Of a stretch of 64,000 nucleotides of DNA, positions 56,205-64,000 are shown one piece after another (the first letter of the stretch is position 1; every line of letters starts with the position of its first letter). Where the stretch lies: positions 13,206,001 through 13,270,000 of the forward strand of contig NC_079515.1 of NCBI RefSeq assembly GCF_000801105.2, in the 5' to 3' direction. Made by a program: the position numbers and the translations under genes. This stretch comes from Raphanus sativus (Eukaryota; Streptophyta; Magnoliopsida; Brassicales; Brassicaceae). The notes under the pieces are model-generated. The model was not told where the DNA came from. It did not search any database and was given only the letters and a program-made list of their open reading frames with translations.

Positions 56205-57926
56205 ATTGTGTTAGAGAATGCCCCCAAAAACAACCAGATGGTATCTTACAAAATTCAAACATATATAGTTCATTTCTTTGCGGAAGAGGTTATTGAATAT
56301 ATTATTAAAGAAGTTGGTCATGATGTATTTTGTTTGTTGGTGGATGAATCTGCAGATGTTTCTGATAAAGATCAAATGACAGTAGTTTTTCGATTTGTTG
56401 ACACACATGGAATAGTTAAAGAAAGTTAAAGAAAGTTGTGTTGGTCTGACTTGTGGGAAAGAAACATCTTCTTTATCCCTAAAGAGTGCTGTTGATTCAC
56501 TGTTTGCTAAACATGGACTGAGTATGAAGAAGTTAAGAGGACAAAGTTACGATGGAACGAGTAATTTTGAAGACGAATTCAATGGGCCAAGAGCTATAAT
56601 TTTGAGAGAATTCAGTTCAACATATTATGTTCATTGTTCTACTCATCAACTTCAGTTAGTTGTCGTTGCAGTTGCTCAGAAAAGTTGGAGATTTCTTTGA
56701 TAAGACTGTTGTTTTGTTAAATGTGGTTGGAGCTTCTTGTAAGAGAAAATATATGGTTCGAGAAGACTACCGGAACAAAGTTGAGGAAAGAACTAAGAAA
56801 GAGTGAATTAAGACTGGAAAGGGACTGAACCAAGAGGTTTCATTTTAAAGACCCGGTAAAAGTTGTTGGGGTTCTCAATATAAGACATTGCTGTGGTTGG
56901 TTGATTTGTTCCCTTATATCATTAAGTGCTTGCATATGTTGAAATTGATGATATCAAAAGACGCCAAGCTAATGGTCTTCTCAAGTACTTCCACACATTT
57001 GATTTTGTGTTCTACTTACAGTCGATGTTGCTTCTTCTTGGGATCACAAATAGTTTGTCAAAGGCTCTCCAAAGGAAAGATCATGACATTCTGAATGCTA
57101 TATCACTTTTGAAATCCACCAAGCAACAATTGTACAAGATCATAGATGATAGATGGGAATCTATGATCAATAAGGTTTCTTTCTTTTGTGAGAACTACAA
57201 AATTGAGTTCTTGGTTATGGAGGATAATGAACTTGATTCAAAGAATTGAAGGAAAAAATTAATATAACCAACTTGCATCAATACATGGTCAAGTGTTTTT
57301 ACACTGTATCGGATATGCAGAAGAGTTTAATGGCCGCTTTGATGAGGTGAAACACAGAACTACTTTGATCTGTTGCTTCCTTGAGCCCCGCTAATTCATT
57401 TAAGGAGTTTGATCAGTTAAACGTTATGTGATTGTCTGAGTTTTATCCTGAAGATTTTGGGTCTATCGAGCGGATTACTCTTGAGTATCAACTAGGTCTC
57501 GATACTGACAACATTCGGAAAGATGAATTAATTTCTAATTTGAAGGATCTTGGAGAACTTGCATCCATGATGGTGAAGACTAAGAAACATCTTTCACATC
57601 TTCAGTTTTATCGGCTTTTGAAGCTAGTTTTGACTTTACATGTTGCCACTGCTACATTTGAAAGATGTTTTTCAGCGATAAAGATTGTGAAGACGAACTT
57701 GCGGAATCAGATAAGGGATCAGTTTTTAAATGATTGTGTTGTTTGTTTTGTTGAAAAAGAATTGTTTGAGAAAGTAACAAATGAATAGTAGTGAAAATAT
57801 TCTAGAATATATAATTTCGTGGGATAAATTTGTAAGGTACTTTTTAGTTATGAAAATTTTTCTTTTTTTCTAAATGAGTAGTTATTAAGGTGCCCCCAGT
57901 TAATAATAGTTCTAGTTCCGCCACTG
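56205..57926 (+). pseudogene. hAT transposase relic of the TTF/DUF4371 type, with right terminus
   Basis: Broken plus-strand frames carry NAPKNNQMVSYKIQT, DVFCLLVDESADVSDKDQM, KRRQANGLLKYFHTFDFVFY and the dimerisation-like end VATATFERCFSAIKIVKTNL, all typical of the plant zinc-finger-MYM/TTF-type hAT family. At least six stops or shifts are present (for example after 56429 and 57249). The right terminal repeat is seen as CTAGTTCCGCCACTG at 57912-57926 (complement CAGTGGCGGAACTAG). The left end and TTF finger are missing. Confidence 0.8.
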
Positions 57927-57954
57927 ATAATTTGGTCTCTTTAATTGTTTTTTC

Positions 57955-59946
57955 TTAAGTTGATAAACAATGTTTGATATTCTTTAATTTTGTCTTAATG
58001 TTTGATAGGTAAAGCGAGATTGGTTGTGAACAAATTATAAATACCAGCATGAAAGTGGAAACTTGATCAAGTTCCACATAAATTACGGGAAATGATATAT
58101 AAGGCCAAGTACAGTTCGCAAGATACATAAGTGCTCCTATTGCACTTAGAATTTGGTAATGGATCGTTACTCTCTTCATCTATTTCCTTCAAAATAAAGT
58201 ATGAGAAAAAATCACTAACACGATTCACTTTGTTTCGATTACACATTTTTCTATTATGGATGTAATTAACAGAAAGCTCATGATTTTCATAAGAATCATG
58301 ATGTTCAATACTATCAATACCCTCATGGTGTATTTCTTCCAACTTTTCTGCATGACTGGAAATAATATGTTTTCAAAATTTCCTTTCGTTTTCTAGGATC
58401 TTATCCTTAGAACCAATATGTCTACCACACTTCAAACATATTTTAGACTCTCGTGTATTATCTTCTATTCCACGTTCATGTGGCATTCCTATATGAGTAG
58501 GAGCATTTGCAGCCGATATATGTGATTTTGTAACTGATTTGGTATCTGCAAAACAGGTAGTTGATTTGCGATGCTTTGTGAATGCATATTTCGACGGATC
58601 TCTAATTCCGGTTTTTTGTAGGAGGATCAAGGTGTAGCAGAGATGGTACATACCATTTCATATTCTTCGCTATTTCTTTATTTTCTCTCCCTAGAATTGG
58701 GAATACTTTTTCATTAAAGTGGCAATCAGCAAAATGCGTTGTGAATATGTCACTAGTTTGTGGTTCTTGATATCATATGATTCATGGAGAATCACAACCA
58801 ACATATATCCCTAACTTCCTTTGAGGCTCCACCTTTGTACGTTGGGAAGGTGCAATTGGCACATTCTTAGATGAGAAATATTTGGTTCTCATCCAAATGC
58901 GCTAATTGTATTTGGAGTATTTGTGATATGCACTTGGTCTCACCCGAATTAGTGCTTATGCATGCAAAATAGCATGTCTCTACACAAAGGTTGGGATTTT
59001 AGATTTCATAATCAATGGCCTTGCAATCAGTTGCAGACGTTTAATTAGTGATTCAACAAAACCATTTTGTGTATGAACATGAGCAAGAAGATGTTCAACA
59101 TTAATTCTAGTTATCATACAATAGTCATTGAATGCTTGGAAAGTGAATTCACCGGAGTTGTCTAGTCTAACTCTATTTATTTGATAATAAGGTAACTGAG
59201 CTCTTAGTTTGATTATCTCAGATAAAAATCTCACAAATGCCACATTTCGAGAGGACAATAGCCAAACGTGTGACCATCTACTTGACGCGTCGATCATTAC
59301 CATAAAACAATAGAATGGTCCACAAGGTGGATGTATAGGTCTACAAATATCACCTTGAATTCTTTCAAGGAACTATGGTAACTCTTTATCTATTTTGGTT
59401 GGTGATGGTCTTATAATCAACTTCCCAAGAGAACACACAATACATGTCATTTTATTTCCCTAATAAATTTGTTGGGGTTTCAATGAATGACCATGTGGGT
59501 TCTTGATGATTTTTTTTTTGCACTATTGTGGTGCCTGGGTGACAAACATGATCATGCTATAGTGTAAAATTGTAACAAGTTCTCTTAATCACCAAATGTG
59601 ATTCGATGGCACTTATATATGTTGGAAAGGATTTTTGGTAGTTTTCCAACACCTCTTGTTTTCCCAATTCTCAAGAGTTATATATATATATATATATATA
59701 CAATTCTTGATATCCTTAGTTGCAGACTGAGTATCAAATCCTTGAAAATATCTATAATATTAAAGAAAAATCTCTACTACAATTATCTTTAGTTGCAGAA
59801 TGAATATATGTCCTTTAAATATCTTTAAAACTAAACAAATTTCTTTTAAAATTTGGAGATAGTGCATTATTTATCAAAGATATCATCCCATTAGGTAATG
59901 TGAAATGGGATTTACCAATCCCTTCAATCAAGTCTACATGACCCGA
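57955..59946 (-). pseudogene. Ty1/copia polyprotein relics
   Basis: Minus strand, in copia order from right to left: a post-protease piece (VDLIEGIGKSHFTLPNGM, about 59880), integrase core (MVMIDASSRWSHVWLLSSRN, RLDNSGEFTFQAFNDYC; 59303-58980), then scraps at 58651-58373 and 58342-58067, and an RNase H-leading motif (LSAIGALMYLANCTWPYISF) near 58150. Reverse transcriptase is largely missing. Many stops. The relic runs into the assembly gap. Confidence 0.75.
59680..59700. repeat. (TA)n microsatellite
   Basis: About ten TA units within the copia relic. Confidence 0.85.
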
Positions 59947-60046
59947 NNNNNNNNNNNNNNNNNNNNNNNNNNNNNNNNNNNNNNNNNNNNNNNNNNNNNN
60001 NNNNNNNNNNNNNNNNNNNNNNNNNNNNNNNNNNNNNNNNNNNNNN
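59947..60046. other. Assembly gap of exactly 100 N
   Basis: A run of 100 N, the conventional size for a gap of unknown length. Frames crossing it are not meaningful. Confidence 0.99.
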
Positions 60047-60466
60047 CCGGAAATAAAGCACCGGTCCAACGAGAAAGAGAGAGTTACTTGGAGTTAACCA
60101 CACCAAGAACAAGAAAAGTGAGATTTCCTCTCAAGGTTCCAAAAATAATCACTCAAAAGCTTTATTTATTTCATTGATCAAATAACATTTATATAAAGGC
60201 AAAACATACAAAATATTGAAATACAAAAGACTAGTAAAATATAGAATTAGCAACTTATAAAAATAAGGAAGACTTGACCAAAGACTTTGATCTAACCAAA
60301 AATCATAAATGTCTTGATTTGACCGAAATTGAAGGATTGTAGTCGTCAAACTCTTCGGCTGGTCTCGTGCTCCCGCATGGTCGACCGTCTCTGAAATTGC
60401 CGTCAAGTTGATATATTATTCGACTATAGCTTGTATTTTCTTGTTGGACATTTCTTTCTTTGAGTT
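60047..60466. other. Sequence between the gap and CACTA-2
   Basis: No gene is recognised. The stretch CACTCAAAAGCTTTATTTAT followed by ATTTATATAAAGG resembles the promoter/leader part of a retrotransposon LTR read on the minus strand, but no matching partner is in the window. Confidence 0.3.
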
Positions 60467-63400
60467 CACTACAAGAAAACACGCTGATTGTGAGGGAAAT
60501 ACCGAGGGAAAATGAGTTCCTCGGAAATTTATGACCAAATATCGAGGAGATACCGAGGAAACCAAGAAATGTGGTTTCCTCGAAATTTCCTCACTATTTT
60601 TTGAGGAAATTTCGAGGAAGACCAACTTCCTCGGTATTTTCGAGAGAATACCGAGGAAACCTCGTTCGTCGGAAAAAACCGACGGATATTTCTAATATTT
60701 CGACGACATCTTGTAGCCGTTAGAGAGCCGTTGGAGGAGCCGTTGGGGGATTTTAAAAATTCCGAGGAAATTTCGAGGAAGTGTCGGTTTCCCTCAGAAT
60801 TTCCTCAGTATGCCGGGAGGATTTCATCTATAAATACAGCCACCCCTCTTCCTCTTCATTCACTCCATTTCTTCTTCTTCTCTCCTAGTCTCACGAATTT
60901 GATTCCAAAAAAACATGTCTTCTTCAAATTATTTTCGTTCTTGGATCAATCGACCTCATTTGGATCCGGACACGAGATTGCTTACGGAAGAATACAATCA
61001 AGGTATAATCGAGTTCATGAGGGTAGCTCGCCGACAACCGGAAGCAGAAACATGTAAGTTAAGATGTCCTTGCTCTAATTGTAAAAATAGAAAAGTTATT
61101 AAAGAGTAAGATGTTTTGACTCATCTATTATTGAGTGGGTTTACACGAAGTTACAAAATTTGGTATCATCATGGGGAAACTGATTATGAACTTGGTAGTA
61201 CTAGCGAACCTCAGCCGGCGGTTAGATTAGAAGAACCAATTAGAGCGGATGTAGATTATGGTGTAGGTACTGAGCAGATGATAAATGATCATTTTAGAGG
61301 GGAAGATTTACCCAATGCAGAAGCTAGGAGATTTTATGAAATGTTGGATGCTGGAAAGCAACCATTGTACGAAGGTTGCAGAGATGGTCATTCAGCTTTA
61401 TCATCTGCTATGAGACTGATGGGCATTAAAACATATTATAACTTGGCTGAAGACTGTGTGGATGCGATAGCTAATTTTGTTAAAGGTATTCTACCTGAGG
61501 ATAATGTAGCTCCAGGTTCATACTACCAGGTTCAAAAACTCGTAGCTGGGGTTGGTTTATCTTATCAGGTAATAGATGTATGCAGCGATAACTGCATGAT
61601 TTATTGGAGGGCGGATGACCAGCGGACTACATGCAAATTTTGTGGGAAGCCTCGTTATAAAGATACGAATGGAAGAGTTCCAGTGCCATATAAAAGGATG
61701 TGGTATTTGCCTTTGGCGGAAAGGTTGCAGAGGTTGTATCTTTCGGAACGCACAGCGCAACGAATGAGATGGTATGCGGAGCACTCAACAGATGTTGAGA
61801 TTAGACATCCTTCAGATGCAAAAGCGTGGAAACATTTCCAATCAAAGTATCCCGATTTTGCGTATGAGAGAAGAAATGTCTACCTTGGATTATGTACTGA
61901 TGGTTTCAGCCCGTATGGGAAGAGTGGAAGACAATATTCTCTATGGTCAGTCATTGTTACACCATACAACTTACCCCCAAACTTGTGCTTGCGACGAGAG
62001 TTTTTGTTTCTCTCCATTCTCGATCCCGGACCAGAGCATCCTAAGAGATCACTTGATGTGTTTCTTCAGCCACTAATATATGAGTTGCAACAACTATGGG
62101 CTGAAGGTGCTGAAACATACGATATTTCGTGTAAAGAAAATTTTCAAATGCGGGCAGTACTAATGTGGACAATAAGTGATTTTCCAGCATATGGTATGTT
62201 ATCTGGATGGACAACGCATAGAAGGCTATCATGTCCATATTGTCAAGATAACACTGATGCTTTCCAACTAAAACACGGAAGGAAAACGTGTTGGTTTGAC
62301 TGTCACAGGAGATTCCTATCACCTGATCATCCATATCGTAGGAGTAGGAATTTGTTTACGAAGAACAAGAGGGTGTTTGACAGTCCACCTGCGGAAATTA
62401 GTGGGAAATGTTTGAAGACACAACTAAGAGATTTTGGTGCAGAAAGGACGCCAGACATCGGTGGACATGCGCGTTTTCCGGTAGATGCTGTTGGAAACCT
62501 ACATAACTGGCACAAAAAGTATATTTTGGGATCTGCCATACTGGGAGGATCATTTGCTAAGACATAATTTAGATGTCATGCATATTGAGAATAACTTTTT
62601 TGACAATCTCATGAACATGATCCTTAACGTTCAAGGTAAAACAAAGGATAACTTGAAGTCAAGACTGGATTTAGTCGATATATGTGCTCGTTCAGAACTT
62701 CATGTTGATGAGAATAGTAGGGCTCCTTTTCCCATATACCGACTTGATGCAGAAGGAAAAGATGCGTTCTTTGATTGAATTTCAAACGATGTGGAGTTTC
62801 CAGACGGTTACGCATCTAATTTGCGTAACTGTATCGAACAGAAAGGAATGAAAGTTTATTGGCTTAAAAAGTCACGATTGTCATGTGTTGATGCAGCGCT
62901 TACTTCCGTTTGCTTTCAAGGAACTATTACCACGAAATGTTCATGAAGCAATTGCAGGGATAAGTGCTTTCTTCCGCGATTTATGCGCCAGATCAGTGAC
63001 TCTTGAAGGTATTGAAAATCTGAAGGCTAACATAGCCGTGATTCAGTGCAACCTTGAGAAGATATTTCCTCCCTCATTTTTTGATGTTATGGAGCATCTT
63101 GTTATTCACCTGGCAAGAGAATTGGAACTTGGTGGTCCTGTGCAGTATAGATGGATGTATCTGTATGAGCGGTATATGTTCCATTTGAAGAAGATGGTGA
63201 AAAATCTAAGTAGGGTGGAAGGTTCTATAGTCGCACAGATGATCAATGAAGAAATTTCAAACTTTGCTGAGTACTACTTTCCAACAGAAGTTCAGACCAA
63301 AAACAGAAGACCTGCTCGGCATGATGATAGAGGCGAACGGGCAACATACCATGTTACGGTTCCTGACATTTTCACAGATGTTGGACGACTTAGCGGAAAA

Positions 63401-64000
63401 TCAAAGGACCGTCGACTTACTGAGCAGGAGCGCAGTCATTTGCAAACATATTTGCTCACCAACTGCGAAGATGTTCTTCAGTATGAGAGGTAAGTTTATT
63501 ATCTTACAAAATTTTATTTTAACAAATTAACATTTATATCTTAATTAATTACATTTTTGTCATCACAGGATTTTCATGGCAGAAAAGCGATTCGAATATA
63601 GATACGCTACAGAGGCAGAACTAGAAGAAATGAAGCAAAGATAATTTGCTGGATGGATGTTTACTTATGTGAGTGCCTTAAACAAATTAAAAAATCATTT
63701 ATCACATATTTATACAAATTAAAAAATCATTTATCACATATTTATACTAATTCATATATATGTGCTATTAATAGGTGTCTGCTGGTTTGGTCAGAGGTGA
63801 AATATTTGACGATTGGATACGCGAGATGGTGGTTGGACCAAACTATGTTGTGAAGTCATATCCGAGATTTTGTACTCGAGGATATGCATTCACAACTGAA
63901 AAGACGAAACGTTCGCGTACGACCTATGATGCTGGCGTTTGTTCTGCATCGGGAGATGATGTATACTACAGACACATACATGAGATTTTGGAAATCAAGT
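60467..64000 (+). mobile_element. CACTA element 2, left part (runs off the window)
   Basis: Starts CACTACAAGAAAACACGCTG at 60467 after GTT (candidate target duplication 60464-60466). The subterminal region to 60800 is rich in CGAGGAA/TTTCCTCG motifs and is nearly the same as the right end of CACTA-1 in reverse. It contains a Tnp2-type transposase gene with several breaks. The right end is outside the window. Confidence 0.92.
60915..64000 (+). pseudogene. TNPD/Tnp2 transposase of CACTA-2, interrupted and cut by window end
   Basis: N-terminal transposase-associated domain with MSSSNYFRSWINRPHLDPDT and CPCSNCKN, then the Transposase_21 core (about 61400-62520: CKFCGKPRYKD, LFLSILDPGPEHPKRSLDVF, CPYCQDNTDAF), then DUF4218-like sequence (62885-63490: HEAIAGISAFFRDLCARSVT, PVQYRWMYLYERYM). 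The last bases begin the DUF4216 region found in CACTA-1. Breaks: TAA at 61107-61109 (TGG in CACTA-1), a frameshift near 62520, TGA at 62776-62778, and another shift near 62850. An intron after 63490 is likely (GTAAGT). The protein would cut CACTA ends; as read, no full product is possible. Confidence 0.88.

Noticed and set aside
59815..60177. Open frames running through the N block
   Set aside because: The 100 N are a gap of unknown length, so the frames are artefacts.

Overview
This window is nuclear plant DNA. Four host genes with short, mostly GT-AG introns sit in very AT-rich sequence packed with plant transposable elements. The gene order and proteins point to Brassica or a close relative. 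A dCTP pyrophosphatase (MazG-like) gene, a chloroplast BASS-family transporter and a serine carboxypeptidase-like gene follow each other in the order I recall for Arabidopsis At3g25400 (dCTP pyrophosphatase), At3g25410 (BASS3) and At3g25420 (SCPL21). This locus matching is from memory, not from a search. The fourth host gene, an RNA polymerase III subunit RPC7/Rpc31-like gene, is not a neighbour I can place in that block.

Layout. 1-900 is degenerate DNA with a Harbinger transposase scrap. 1500-2380 is the dCTP pyrophosphatase gene, with one extra T in exon 1 that shifts the frame. 2738-4390 (minus) is BASS3, with a tRNA-type SINE in intron 2. 4898-38300 is about 33 kb of inserted and decayed mobile DNA: a 3.86-kb Helitron, a foldback element, a Harbinger-type MITE, a 5.4-kb CACTA element, LINE remnants, a Harbinger element split by a 9.8-kb Athila-like Ty3/gypsy element, a 0.5-kb Helitron, a degenerate 470-bp tandem repeat and two MITEs. 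38572-41560 is an apparently intact SCPL21 gene of 13 exons. 41887-48049 (minus) is the RPC7-like gene, converging on SCPL21. 49140-64000 is again mobile DNA: a gypsy gag fragment split by a 5.2-kb hAT element, a second hAT relic of the TTF/DUF4371 type, copia relics, a 100-N assembly gap, and a second CACTA element that runs off the window.

The most striking feature is a young Ty1/copia element (42882-47886; the LTRs differ at 2 of 236 positions by eye) sitting exactly on the 3' splice site of RPC7-like intron 1. Its 5-bp target duplication (CAGGA on the gene strand) duplicates the acceptor AG, so one copy lies on each side of the 5-kb insertion. If the distal copy is used, the whole element becomes part of intron 1 and the 195-aa reading frame is kept. 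The two CACTA elements are relatives: the first looks like the second with 2.55 kb of transposase removed, but it keeps intact termini and an open seven-exon TNPA-like gene whose start codon appears to be split by an intron.

I see no bacterial-type systems, CRISPR arrays, rRNA genes or convincing tRNA genes. Exon borders were called by eye from splice consensus, reading frame and protein family resemblance.
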